Source: Sediminibacter sp. Hel_I_10 (GTDB lineage Bacteria > Bacteroidota > Bacteroidia > Flavobacteriales > Flavobacteriaceae). From it: a DNA stretch of 64,000 nucleotides. Below the pieces are notes generated by a model that saw only the letters and a list, made by a program, of their open reading frames with translations, did not search any database and had not been told where the DNA came from. The translations under genes were made by a program, and so were the position numbers. The DNA lies in NCBI RefSeq assembly GCF_000688335.1, contig NZ_JHZX01000001.1:2914001-2978000 (forward strand), written 5' to 3'. Positions 27,168 to 35,680 of the stretch are shown piece by piece; the first letter of the stretch is position 1, and each line of letters begins with the position of its first letter.

Positions 27168-27196
27168 AAACACCTTAATTAATTAAGGTGTTTTTT
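27168..27196. terminator. Bidirectional terminator
   Basis: The stem aaacacctt/aaggtgttt with an AT-rich loop and a T run lies between the ankyrin gene and the convergent peptidase gene. Confidence 0.8.
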
Positions 27197-27206
27197 ATTG
27201 TGGAGG

Positions 27207-27941
27207 CTATAATAACGCAGGGTTAATATCTAAGATATGTTCTTGAACATAGGCATTGATAAAGGTTTTAGAGAAATGTGTGCTTCCCATTAATGCTTCA
27301 CTTTGGATAGTGTTTAAAAGATCAAGGTCGAGGTAAGCTTTGAGGTAAGATTGAGCTAATGGTTTGTAACTGTAATGCCAAGGTTCGTACTTAAATCCTT
27401 TTCTGCTATCTACATCGGTATACACCAAATAGAATCCAAAACTATTGGCGTGCTGATCCATCCATACTTTTAGAGTTCTGTAACAACCGTTTTCTTCAAA
27501 ATGGCGCGGTTGTAAAACCGACGATGGTTGTGCAACATTGGCATCTATGATATCTAAATCGGTACCCCAATGATGTCTCGAGGTGCCTGGGATTGTAGAG
27601 TATTCAATTATTTTTTTGATGTTGTTTTCTGGTGTCATGCCATTATTGGCGTTGCTCTTATATTTTCGCTCCCAAATTCTGTTTTGATGTTCATAACTAC
27701 GGTAGCTAGAAACCACTTGAATATGGATATTGCTTTTTTTTGCTTCGGAAGCCATCCTCATAAAAGCCTCGTGAGCTTCTTCGCGGAGTTTATAATTTTT
27801 ACCAAAAAGATGAGGTTTACCCTTACCAATGAGTTCTTCGTTACTAATACCATTGGAAAAATCAGCAAAGGACAGCTGTGGAAGTATTCCCAATGCCAGA
27901 CCACCTAGTACTGTAGATTTTATAAAATGCGTTCTGTTCAT
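27207..27941 (-). CDS. M15-family D-alanyl-D-alanine carboxypeptidase
   Basis: This exported VanY/DacB-like zinc peptidase trims peptidoglycan stem peptides. The N-terminus (ATG 27941) is a signal with a hydrophobic core and THFIKSTVLGGLALG. The zinc motif is SRHHWGTDLD and the second ligand region is EPWHYSY; VVSSYRSYEHQ is the substrate-side strand. The 244 residues are normal for the family. The N-terminus resembles a Tat-like signal (basic residue, then Ser-Thr) but has no twin arginine, so Sec export is more likely. Confidence 0.87.
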   Translation of the reverse strand: MNRTHFIKSTVLGGLALGILPQLSFADFSNGISNEELIGKGKPHLFGKNYKLREEAHEAFMRMASEAKKSNIHIQVVSSYRSYEHQNRIWERKYKSNANNGMTPENNIKKIIEYSTIPGTSRHHWGTDLDIIDANVAQPSSVLQPRHFEENGCYRTLKVWMDQHANSFGFYLVYTDVDSRKGFKYEPWHYSYKPLAQSYLKAYLDLDLLNTIQSEALMGSTHFSKTFINAYVQEHILDINPALL

Positions 27942-27989
27942 GATGCTCAAGATTTAAAGTTGCAATACATTGGGTTACTACTAGAACAC

Positions 27990-28454
27990 TTAAAGTGTAT
28001 CAGCAGCAATTGGTTTACTCATTACATAATGTGTGCCAACATCGGGAATTTCGAAAGGCTCACCAATACTAGCGTAATCGTGTTTTTTATAAAACCGGCT
28101 AGCCTTCTCTCGCGCATTGCACCAAATGCGTTGTGCCTTTTGTTGTTGTAGTATGTGTTCTCCGTGGCGTAATAGTAGGTCTCCCAGTTTTTGACCTTGA
28201 TAGGGCTCAAGAATGGCCATACCCCTCAATTGATATTGGATACGCTCAGGAAAGAGCTTGCTATTTTGAAGAAGAAACGTAGCCACGCCAATAAGGAGGT
28301 CGCCTTTATATAAGCCAAAATGCAATGTAGATTCGAGATCATCATTTACAAAAGCACAATCTGCCAATGGTCTTCCAGCTCTAAGCACCGGCTGTCTCAC
28401 GCTGTAGGTTTCTTTTGCGGAAATTTCGATAATATGAAAAGCTGTTTTAGTCAA
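27990..28454 (-). CDS. GNAT-family N-acetyltransferase
   Basis: This 154-residue protein has the GNAT fold. The acetyl-CoA loop region reads YQLRGMAILEPYQGQKLGDLLL (the Q/RxxGxG/A equivalent is YQGQKLG), followed by RIWCNAREKASRFYKKHDY, with the FYxxxGF-like end strand. It is likely to acetylate a small molecule or protein amine, but the substrate is unknown. It lies just before the M15 peptidase gene on the same strand. Confidence 0.82.
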   Translation of the reverse strand: MTKTAFHIIEISAKETYSVRQPVLRAGRPLADCAFVNDDLESTLHFGLYKGDLLIGVATFLLQNSKLFPERIQYQLRGMAILEPYQGQKLGDLLLRHGEHILQQQKAQRIWCNAREKASRFYKKHDYASIGEPFEIPDVGTHYVMSKPIAADTL

Positions 28455-28530
28455 AATGGATCACCTTTAGGTGTTGTAAAGCTATATAAAAGTTGACTGA
28501 AATCTTCTATCTTCACCTAAATTTTGAATC

Positions 28531-28956
28531 ATGAATTTTCGTTTTGAGATCCTAAATCCATCAGAGATTAATAGTATTATTCCTATGGTGCAGAAGCTTT
28601 CTGGCTTTAAAGTTTCCGAAGCTGTTTTAAAAGCCCGTTTTGCAGATATGGTTGACCAGCATTACGAATGCGCTGTAGTGTATGACGAGGAAGCCCTTAT
28701 TGGCGTTTCTGGACTTTGGTTTAGCACAAGACATTACTCTGGTAAATCGGTAGAGGTGGATCACGTTTATATTGAAGAGGCGTATCGAAATATAGGTTTA
28801 GGGAAAGAATTTATGGCTTGGATCTATGAGTATGGAAAACTTAAGGGATGTGAAGCGGTTGAACTCAACACTTATGTGCAAAACCATGCCTCTCATAAGT
28901 TTTATCATAATGAAGGGTTTCAAGCGTTGGCGTATCACTTTTTGAAACGATTTTAA
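28531..28956 (+). CDS. GNAT-family N-acetyltransferase
   Basis: This 141-residue protein is a second GNAT, transcribed divergently from the one at 27990-28454. The core HVYIEEAYRNIGLGKEFM is the pyrophosphate-binding arm, and NHASHKFYHNEGFQ is the C-terminal motif. The two GNAT genes do not look like close duplicates. The substrate is unknown. Confidence 0.84.
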   Translation: MNFRFEILNPSEINSIIPMVQKLSGFKVSEAVLKARFADMVDQHYECAVVYDEEALIGVSGLWFSTRHYSGKSVEVDHVYIEEAYRNIGLGKEFMAWIYEYGKLKGCEAVELNTYVQNHASHKFYHNEGFQALAYHFLKRF

Positions 28957-29011
28957 GCCCGTCACTTTCCGAGTTATTGTAAATTCATTAAGCTTAGTTG
29001 GGGATAGCTAT

Positions 29012-29719
29012 TTATTTCAAATCTTTCAAATCGGTTTCGGGAGAGATTTCATAAGGTGCTTTTGCATGCTCAAATACTCGTGCGGGTAAATCGCCTTTTA
29101 ATAAAATAGACTTGTCTTGCACTCTTAGCCAGCTCCCTTCACGCAATCCTACAACAGGTTGGGTGTTGAATTGATGAAATTCTTTGATGCGCGTTTCTCT
29201 GGTTTCGCCTTTATGGGTGCTGTTAAGATCAGGATCTAAATAGTGCGGATTGATATTAAATGGAACAAAACCAAAAGTTTTAAAACTAGGCGGGTACACA
29301 ATGGGCATATCGTTAGTAGTGTTCATGGTTAAACCGCAAATATTACTACCTGCACTAGTGCCCAGATAAGGTGTTCCTGCTTTAACAACTGTGGTTATCG
29401 GCTCTAAAAGTTGATGTTTGTAGAGTTGGCTTACTAATAAAAACGTATTTCCACCACCAACAAAAATAGCCTTGGCATCTTTTACTGCTGCAATGGCATT
29501 TTCAAACTCATGAATGCCCTTAACTGTTTTGTCTATGGTATGAAATGGTTTTGTAACACGCTCAGTATAATCGTCATGAGAAATCCCGCTAGGTCTTGCA
29601 TAGGGAATGAAAAGAATTTCTGAGGTGTCTTTAAAAATTTGGGATAAATCTTCTAATAAATATTCTAAAGTGCCACTGCCGTGTAGCGTCGAGGTGCTTG
29701 CAATTATAATATTTTTCAT
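29012..29719 (-). CDS. pepE: Dipeptidase E (alpha-aspartyl dipeptidase)
   Basis: This cytosolic serine peptidase of family S51 hydrolyses dipeptides with an N-terminal aspartate. The nucleophile serine is in GTSAGSNICG, the nucleophile-elbow strand is preceded by IFVGGGNTFLLV, and the histidine region is NINPHYLDPD. The 235 residues match the family. It stands alone. Confidence 0.92.
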   Translation of the reverse strand: MKNIIIASTSTLHGSGTLEYLLEDLSQIFKDTSEILFIPYARPSGISHDDYTERVTKPFHTIDKTVKGIHEFENAIAAVKDAKAIFVGGGNTFLLVSQLYKHQLLEPITTVVKAGTPYLGTSAGSNICGLTMNTTNDMPIVYPPSFKTFGFVPFNINPHYLDPDLNSTHKGETRETRIKEFHQFNTQPVVGLREGSWLRVQDKSILLKGDLPARVFEHAKAPYEISPETDLKDLK

Positions 29720-29849
29720 TCTTTTAATTTTGTGCTATTTTAGTAAGAGGCTTCGGCTTTATTCTTTTAACAAAAGTTTAAATATGCCAACACCAGCTTT
29801 ACCAGACGAAATCTATTACTTTATAAACAAATTACCAAAACCCTTGACT

Positions 29850-30662
29850 ATGAAACGAGCTTTACTACTATTTGTACTTACAATTTCAACATTAACAGCA
29901 TTCTCCCAAAGTATGGTGCGGACTCAGATTCATGGAAAAATTATTGTCGAAAACAGCGACGTTGAGGGGATTACGATTTTTAATACGTCTTCAGATAAAG
30001 GAGTGGTTACTGATGAGAAAGGAGAATTTGACATTGATGTGAAATTAAATGATCTGATTGAAGTAAGAGCCCTACAATATCAAAATTTCAATGTGCAGGT
30101 TAATGAAGCCATTCTAGAATCTAAACGCTTACGAATATTTCTAATTGAACAGATCAATAAACTCGATGAAATATTGGTAATGACTTCTGGACTTACAGGG
30201 GAGCTTCAAAGCGATGTGGAAATGGTTAAGACATTTAATCCTAAATTAGATGCGCTGTATTTTGGAATTAAAAAGAGTGATGAATATGAATTTTCAGCAG
30301 ATCCCCGTACCGAAGTAGACAATGAAGCCATGCATTCTCAAATGCCGACCATGGTCAATGGACTAAACATTGTAAATGTTGTTGATCAATTATTACTGCC
30401 ATTGTTTAGATCTGGAGCCAAGGACATTAAAGATTCTGGGGTGCCTGAAGTCCCTGAAACACATGTAAGAACCTATATGGGATCTGAGTATTTGGTAGAT
30501 AACTTCGGAATTCCGAAAGGTGAGGTGAATGAATTTATCGCTTATGTTTATGATGATAATTTTAATTATGATTTATTGAACTACGGTAATGAAATGGAGT
30601 TTTTAGAGTTTCTTAATACCAAAAGCAAGCAGTTTTTAAAAGCTAAAGGTGGAAAGAATTAA
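29850..30662 (+). CDS. Secreted carboxypeptidase-regulatory-like protein, tandem copy 1
   Basis: The first of three tandem related proteins has 270 residues. A signal peptide (MKRALLLFVLTISTLTAFSQ) is followed by a CarboxypepD_reg-like beta-sandwich (residues about 25-105: IHGKIIVENSDVEGITIFNT, then VVTDEKGEFDIDVKLND, then KLDEILVM). The C-terminal half is unique and is shared only in outline with the other copies. The frame is open to an ATG at 29784 or 29607, but the signal peptide at 29850 marks the start. The next gene begins at a GTG 14 bases before this stop. The function is unknown; domains of this type often open TonB-dependent receptors, but no barrel is attached. Confidence 0.82.
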   Translation: MKRALLLFVLTISTLTAFSQSMVRTQIHGKIIVENSDVEGITIFNTSSDKGVVTDEKGEFDIDVKLNDLIEVRALQYQNFNVQVNEAILESKRLRIFLIEQINKLDEILVMTSGLTGELQSDVEMVKTFNPKLDALYFGIKKSDEYEFSADPRTEVDNEAMHSQMPTMVNGLNIVNVVDQLLLPLFRSGAKDIKDSGVPEVPETHVRTYMGSEYLVDNFGIPKGEVNEFIAYVYDDNFNYDLLNYGNEMEFLEFLNTKSKQFLKAKGGKN

Positions 30663-31416
30663 ATTTCTATTACTTTTTATTGTTTTATTTGGTGGACTTG
30701 TTTCTCAAGGACAAACCACAGATATCAAGGGGAAAATCATTGCTTCTAATGATGTCGTTGGTATTCATATCATCAATAAAACCTCGAGTAGATTTACAAT
30801 AACTAATGATGAGGGCGTTTTTTTAATTCCTGCCAAACTCAATGATACGGTATTGGTTTCCGGAATTCAATATGAACCTAAGGAGATCATCATCGATCAA
30901 ATTATACTTCAAACCGAGTCGATGACCGTCTATTTAGAGGATAATGTCAATTTGTTGGATGAGGTTGTCGTTGGAAAGATTCTAACTGGAAATCTTATGA
31001 CAGACATTGAAAACAGCGATGCAAAACGGGATATCAATTTTTACGATCTCGGCATTCCTGGTTATACAGGACCTCGTAAAACCCAAAGTGAAAGGCGACT
31101 TTATGAAGCACAATCAGGAGGAGGGATTGTACCTTTGAATCCTATTCTGAACTGGATTTCTGGAAGAACAAAAAAAATAAAAAAGCAAGTTGCTCTTGAG
31201 AGAACAGATATAGCAGTACGTAAAGTTGAATCGCAATTATCAGAAGTCCTCTTTGAAATTGAAGAAATAGATGAACAAAAGCGTGTCGTTTTTTTTAATT
31301 ACGTAGCAGATGATCCTGAGTTTATGGCATTGATGAAAACCGATAATGACCTCGGCATGTTGGAGTTTTTGACCCAAAAATTAAAAGCATTCAAAATTCA
31401 AATTGAAGAGAAGTAA
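30649..31416 (+). CDS. Secreted carboxypeptidase-regulatory-like protein, tandem copy 2
   Basis: This 255-residue protein begins at a GTG that overlaps the previous gene by 14 bases. It has a signal peptide (up to GQT), then the same beta-sandwich (DIKGKIIASNDVVGIHIINK ... FTITNDEGVFLIPAKLNDT ... LLDEVVVGKI). It has a middle block (DAKRDINFYDLGIPGYTG, KTQSERRLYEA) that copy 3 shares closely and copy 1 does not. The C-terminal part is helical. The function is unknown. Confidence 0.82.
   Translation: MERIKFLLLFIVLFGGLVSQGQTTDIKGKIIASNDVVGIHIINKTSSRFTITNDEGVFLIPAKLNDTVLVSGIQYEPKEIIIDQIILQTESMTVYLEDNVNLLDEVVVGKILTGNLMTDIENSDAKRDINFYDLGIPGYTGPRKTQSERRLYEAQSGGGIVPLNPILNWISGRTKKIKKQVALERTDIAVRKVESQLSEVLFEIEEIDEQKRVVFFNYVADDPEFMALMKTDNDLGMLEFLTQKLKAFKIQIEEK
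31016..31111 (+). repeat. Segment duplicated at 31773-31868
   Basis: About 95 bases coding for the SDAKRDINFYD...GYTG...KTQSER...YEA block occur in copies 2 and 3 with roughly 80% identity by eye. This shows that copies 2 and 3 come from a duplication more recent than that which gave copy 1. Confidence 0.7.
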
Positions 31417-32216
31417 GTACATTTTATGTGTTGTTCTTTTATGTATGGTTTGTTGGCAGTCCGTAGCACAGTCTATTGATTTAAAAGGGCAAATTAAAGC
31501 TAACGAAGATTTGGTAGGCATTCATGTGCTTAATATTTCGGCTAAAGAATATACGGTTTCTGATAATTTTGGTCGTTTTGAAGTGCCAGTTCGTATTAAT
31601 GATACCCTTGAGTTTAGAAGTGTTCAATATGAGCCGCTGCAGCTCATTATAGATCCGTTTCGTTTGGAGTTCTAAGAAAATCACCGTCGTCCTTAATGAT
31701 AGAATAAACCAACTCGACGAAGTTGTTGTTGGAAAAATTTTAACGGGAGACTTATTATCAGATGTAGAAAATAGCGATGCCAAACGCGATATTAATTTTT
31801 ACGATGTAGGCATCCCTGGTTATACTGGTAAGCCTAAAACCCAAAGTGAACGCAAATTATATGAAGCAGATAACGGTGATTTTGTAACATTGTATGCAAC
31901 GCCTATTGGTCCAGGTATAGCAATCAACCTTCATAAAATATTAAATCGCATTAACGGACGAACGAAAAAACTGAAAGCAAATGCGCTTTTAGATGCTCAA
32001 AAAACCTGCATGAAGAGGGCGCAATCTGAATTTTCAGCTTTACTCTTCGGAAACGAGCAGGTGGAGGACCATCTCAAAGATGTTTTTTTTCTTTATGCTG
32101 CTGAAGATCCTAGCTTTGACCAAATCTGCAATCAACAAAACAGTATGGCCATGTATCAATTTCTTGTAGGCAAGCTAGTGGCTTTTCATGATGATGATCT
32201 CGCCTTAAAGGATTGA
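31403..32216 (+). pseudogene. Carboxypeptidase-regulatory-like protein, tandem copy 3, frameshifted
   Basis: The third copy begins at a TTG overlapping copy 2 by 14 bases, the same spacing as between copies 1 and 2. Reading runs through the signal peptide (up to SVAQS) and the start of the beta-sandwich, then meets a stop at 31673-31675. The matching sequence resumes in the next frame (WSSKKITVVLNDRINQLDEVVVGKILTGD) and continues to 32216. Dropping one base near 31661 restores a 270-residue protein aligned to copies 1 and 2. The site lies in a tandem cgtttcgttt. It could be a real broken gene, a read error, or a slip-prone site; the conserved downstream half suggests a recent event or an error. 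Confidence 0.7.
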
Positions 32217-32322
32217 TCGTAAACACCTAGCTGTTCATCATTTTTTATTCACAAACACTCTTAACATTTCATTATCTAAAATTTGATATAAATTTCGTTA
32301 TTTTTACCAACTATTGAAATTT

Positions 32323-32820
32323 ATGAAGCTTATTAAAGTCGCTGTTTTCTCAGCCCTCTTCTTATTAATGACGTCTTTTGCGCACAAATATTATGTGAGC
32401 GTTACTCAAATCGATTACATTGAAGAGAAACAAAGCCTACAAATTATAACCAGAATTGATGTTGACGATCTAGAACTTACACTTCAAGAACGTTATGATC
32501 AATCTATAGATTTAACAAGTCTTGATGAAAAAGAATCTGTAGACACCTACATTGAAAGATACCTTAGAACCAAGCTACAGATTAAAGTAAACACTAAAAC
32601 TGTAAGCTATGTTTTTGTAGGTAAGGAATATGACAATGATCAACTGGTTTGTTATCTCGAGGTGTCAAATATCAATCACATAAACACTATTGAAGTTACT
32701 AATACTGTACTTTTTGATAAATTTGAGGATCAAAAAAATGTTCTCAAAGTGAGTATGTATTCAAAACGTTTTAATCTCGTTTGCACAAGGTCAGACGACA
32801 CAGAATATCTCAACTTTTAA
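32323..32820 (+). CDS. DUF6702 family exported protein
   Basis: This 165-residue protein has a signal peptide (MKLIKVAVFSALFLLMTSFA). Its body HKYYVSVTQIDYIEEKQSLQIITRIDVDDLE matches a flavobacterial family (DUF6702) that commonly stands before M1 peptidase genes. The ATG at 32323 is preferred to a TTG at 32314. The mature protein starts with a histidine right after the predicted cleavage site, which recalls copper-binding proteins with an N-terminal His, but no enzyme role is known. It lies 30 bases before the M1 peptidase gene. Confidence 0.75.
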   Translation: MKLIKVAVFSALFLLMTSFAHKYYVSVTQIDYIEEKQSLQIITRIDVDDLELTLQERYDQSIDLTSLDEKESVDTYIERYLRTKLQIKVNTKTVSYVFVGKEYDNDQLVCYLEVSNINHINTIEVTNTVLFDKFEDQKNVLKVSMYSKRFNLVCTRSDDTEYLNF

Positions 32821-32850
32821 TCTAAATTACCAATTAATACTAACGACGCT

Positions 32851-35151
32851 ATGAACCTATTCAAGTATTTCTGTCTATCTCTATTATTTGTTTCCGTAAG
32901 TGCTTTTGCACAGGAAGAGGAGCAGACCAACAAAAAACCAGGACACACTAATCAAAATAAGTTTAAACAACTTTATGATGAGTTCGCAACACCTAACATG
33001 TTTAGAACGGGGTCTGGTGCTCCTGGACCTGCTTACTATCAGCAGCAAGCAGATTATAAAATGGACATCGAAATCAATGATGATACAGCCGTATTGAGCG
33101 GTTACGAAACCATTACTTATACCAATAACTCTCCTGACGAGCTAAAATACCTTTGGGTACAATTAGATCAAAATGTTAGAGAAAAAAATTCTCCTTCAAA
33201 AGCTATTGATGGAAGTAGAATAACGCCTGCGCTTTCAGCATCTAGATATGCATCAACGTATTTAGAAGAAGATTTTAACGGCGGTTTTAATATCGAAAAA
33301 GTGACCACTACAGATGGTAAGGCATTGCCACATACCATCAATCAGACCATGATGCGTGTTGAATTGCCAGAGGTTTTGAAAACTGGAGATGATTTTTCAT
33401 TTGATATCAAATGGTGGTACCAAATTAATGATCACGTTGCAGATGGTGGACGTTCAGGTTATGAATTGTTCGAAGATGGAAACAGAAATTATGTAATTGC
33501 CCAATTTTACCCAAGAATGGCAGTTTATAACGATGTTGAAGGATGGCAAAATTCTCAATTTTGGGGTCGTGATGAATTCGCTTTGCCCTTCGGAAACTTT
33601 GAAGTAAACATCACCGTTCCTGCAGACCATTTATTAGATGGTACTGGTAAATTGACCAATAGAAAAGACCTGTTCTCTTCATATATGATGAAACGCTACG
33701 AAAAGGCTAAAAAATCTTATGATGAGCCTGTTGTGATTGCAACCCAAGACGAAGCTGAAAAGCGTGAAAAAGGACGTTCTAAAAAGAAAAATACATGGAA
33801 GCTTTATGCAGAAAATGTGAGAGATTTTGGTTTCGCCACCTCTAGAAAGTACATCTGGGACATGATGGCTGTAAAAATTGGCGGAAAGGATGTGATGGCG
33901 GTGTCATTATATTCTAAAGAAGGAAATCCTTTGTGGGAGCAATGGTCAACCAAAGCTGTTGCAAGTACCTTGAAATCTTATTCTCGTATGACCTTTGATT
34001 ATCCTTACCATAAAGCCATATCGGTGCACGCTAAGCGTCAAGGGATGGAATATCCAATGATCTGCTGGAATTATGGTCGTCCAGATGAAGACGGTAATTA
34101 TGACGATAGAACAAAATACGGAATGATGAGTGTGATCATCCATGAGGTGGGCCATAACTTTTTTCCAATGATTGTGAATAGTGATGAGCGTCAATGGACT
34201 TGGATGGACGAAGGTTTAAACACATTTACGCAATATGTAGCAGAGCAGGATTTTGGCGAGTGGTATCCAGATGCACTTTCAGAAGGTGATGAGAAATACC
34301 CATCACGTCGTGGTCCAGCTAAAAATATTACTTACTATATGGGTGGTAATCAAGATTACATTTCACCAATAATGACCAAAGGATTAAACGTGTATCAATT
34401 TGGTAATAATGCCTACGGAAAACCCGCTACAGCATTAAATATCCTTAGAGAGACTGTAATGGGTCGTGAATTGTTTGACTATGCTTTTAAAGAATATGCA
34501 CACCGTTGGATGTTTAAGCATCCTACTCCCGAAGATTTTTTCCGTACTATGGAAGATGCCTCCGCATTTGACTTAGACTGGTATTGGAGAGGTTGGTTTT
34601 ATACTACCGATTGGGTAGATATGGGCCTTAAGGAGGTTAAAAAATATTACGTCTCTTCAGAACCAAATCAGTATGCTAAAAATTATGCTGAAAGTAGAAA
34701 CCTAAACTTAGATGATTTAGAGTTGGTATATTTAGCTGAAGAAGGTAGCGAAGATTTTGACGAGAAACTGAAGCAAGGTGATCCTGTTGATAATTCAGCA
34801 ACCTTGAAAGAATATATGATGGATAATTTCACCGAAGAAGAACGTGCCAATATCAAGAAACCAAAGTATTTTTATGATATTACTTTTGAAAAACCAGGCG
34901 GACTCGTAATGCCAATTATTGTTGAGTATACCTATGCTGATGGTACTTCAAAAACGGAAACCTATCCAGCACAAATTTGGAGATATAACGATAGTGAAGT
35001 GAGTAAAGCAATCGCGTCTGAAAAAGAAATAGTATCTATTAAATTAGATCCTAATGAAGAGACGGCAGATATAGATACCTCAAATAACTCTTGGCCAAAA
35101 GAAACTGAACAAAGTGATTTTGATAAGTTTAAAGAAAAGACTAAAGACTAA
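32851..35151 (+). CDS. M1-family zinc metallopeptidase, exported
   Basis: This 766-residue protein has a signal peptide (to SAFAQ). The zinc site is HEVGH at 431-435, and the third ligand Glu454 follows exactly 18 residues later, as the M1 family requires. An N-terminal beta domain (residues about 60-260) and a C-terminal beta domain (after about 640) flank the catalytic part. The exopeptidase GAMEN motif is not obvious, so this may be a member that is not a standard aminopeptidase. It ends the unit that includes the three tandem copies and DUF6702, and a terminator follows. Confidence 0.86.
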   Translation: MNLFKYFCLSLLFVSVSAFAQEEEQTNKKPGHTNQNKFKQLYDEFATPNMFRTGSGAPGPAYYQQQADYKMDIEINDDTAVLSGYETITYTNNSPDELKYLWVQLDQNVREKNSPSKAIDGSRITPALSASRYASTYLEEDFNGGFNIEKVTTTDGKALPHTINQTMMRVELPEVLKTGDDFSFDIKWWYQINDHVADGGRSGYELFEDGNRNYVIAQFYPRMAVYNDVEGWQNSQFWGRDEFALPFGNFEVNITVPADHLLDGTGKLTNRKDLFSSYMMKRYEKAKKSYDEPVVIATQDEAEKREKGRSKKKNTWKLYAENVRDFGFATSRKYIWDMMAVKIGGKDVMAVSLYSKEGNPLWEQWSTKAVASTLKSYSRMTFDYPYHKAISVHAKRQGMEYPMICWNYGRPDEDGNYDDRTKYGMMSVIIHEVGHNFFPMIVNSDERQWTWMDEGLNTFTQYVAEQDFGEWYPDALSEGDEKYPSRRGPAKNITYYMGGNQDYISPIMTKGLNVYQFGNNAYGKPATALNILRETVMGRELFDYAFKEYAHRWMFKHPTPEDFFRTMEDASAFDLDWYWRGWFYTTDWVDMGLKEVKKYYVSSEPNQYAKNYAESRNLNLDDLELVYLAEEGSEDFDEKLKQGDPVDNSATLKEYMMDNFTEEERANIKKPKYFYDITFEKPGGLVMPIIVEYTYADGTSKTETYPAQIWRYNDSEVSKAIASEKEIVSIKLDPNEETADIDTSNNSWPKETEQSDFDKFKEKTKD

Positions 35152-35172
35152 TTATAAAACTTAATCAATAAG

Positions 35173-35203
35173 AAAAAGCCAACTTTCAGAGTTGGCTTTT
35201 TTT
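35173..35203 (+). terminator. Intrinsic terminator after the M1 peptidase gene
   Basis: The stem aaaaagccaact/agttggcttttt is followed by T residues. Confidence 0.85.
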
Positions 35204-35334
35204 ATGGATCAAGTTAAAGCGGATCACATGTGATATAACTAAGATTTTGGAGTAAAAATTTAATGCTTTAGAAAAATTAAAGCCTGCGGTAATTAATTTA
35301 AGAATAGTTTTATTTTATTTCATAAGCAACTCAG

Positions 35335-35342
35335 TATATTTG
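35335..35342 (+). promoter_or_regulatory. Promoter -7 box of tatA
   Basis: TATATTTG ends only four bases before the GTG start at 35347, so the transcript would be leaderless or nearly so. Confidence 0.5.
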
Positions 35343-35346
35343 CAAT

Positions 35347-35646
35347 GTGATACAGTTAACAACATTCTTATTTATCGGCACTACAGAAGTTATATTTATA
35401 CTTCTAATTGTGGTCATGGTCTTTGGTGCAGATAAGCTACCAGAGATTGCACGGGGTATGGGTAAGGGAATGCGAATGCTGAGAGATGCTTCAACAGATA
35501 TTAAATCTGAAATCACAAAAACCGTCGATAAGCAAGGGATCAATACCAACATCACCAAAGATGTTACGGACGAGATCAACAAAGTGAAGGACGATTTAGA
35601 AAAATTTACTGGCTCAGTAAGTAGAGGTCCAAAAAATGGACTTTAG
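35347..35646 (+). CDS. tatA: Twin-arginine translocase subunit TatA
   Basis: This 99-residue Tat translocase protein forms the pore with TatC. It has a short periplasmic start, a membrane helix (IFILLIVVMVFGADKLPEIA; the FG and PE residues of the hinge are present), then an amphipathic helix (RGMGKGMRMLRDASTD) and a polar tail. The start is a GTG; an ATG two bases upstream in another frame runs straight into a stop. TatC is not in the window. Confidence 0.92.
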   Translation: MIQLTTFLFIGTTEVIFILLIVVMVFGADKLPEIARGMGKGMRMLRDASTDIKSEITKTVDKQGINTNITKDVTDEINKVKDDLEKFTGSVSRGPKNGL

Positions 35647-35680
35647 AAGTCAGACAATCTGCAATTAATACAAATTCCTA

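Noticed and set aside
29607-29849. Long N-terminal extension of the first tandem copy
   Set aside because: It overlaps the opposite-strand pepE gene, and a clear signal peptide starts at 29850.
32900-33097. Short ORFs inside the M1 peptidase gene
   Set aside because: They are antisense or out-of-frame shadows with no features of real proteins.
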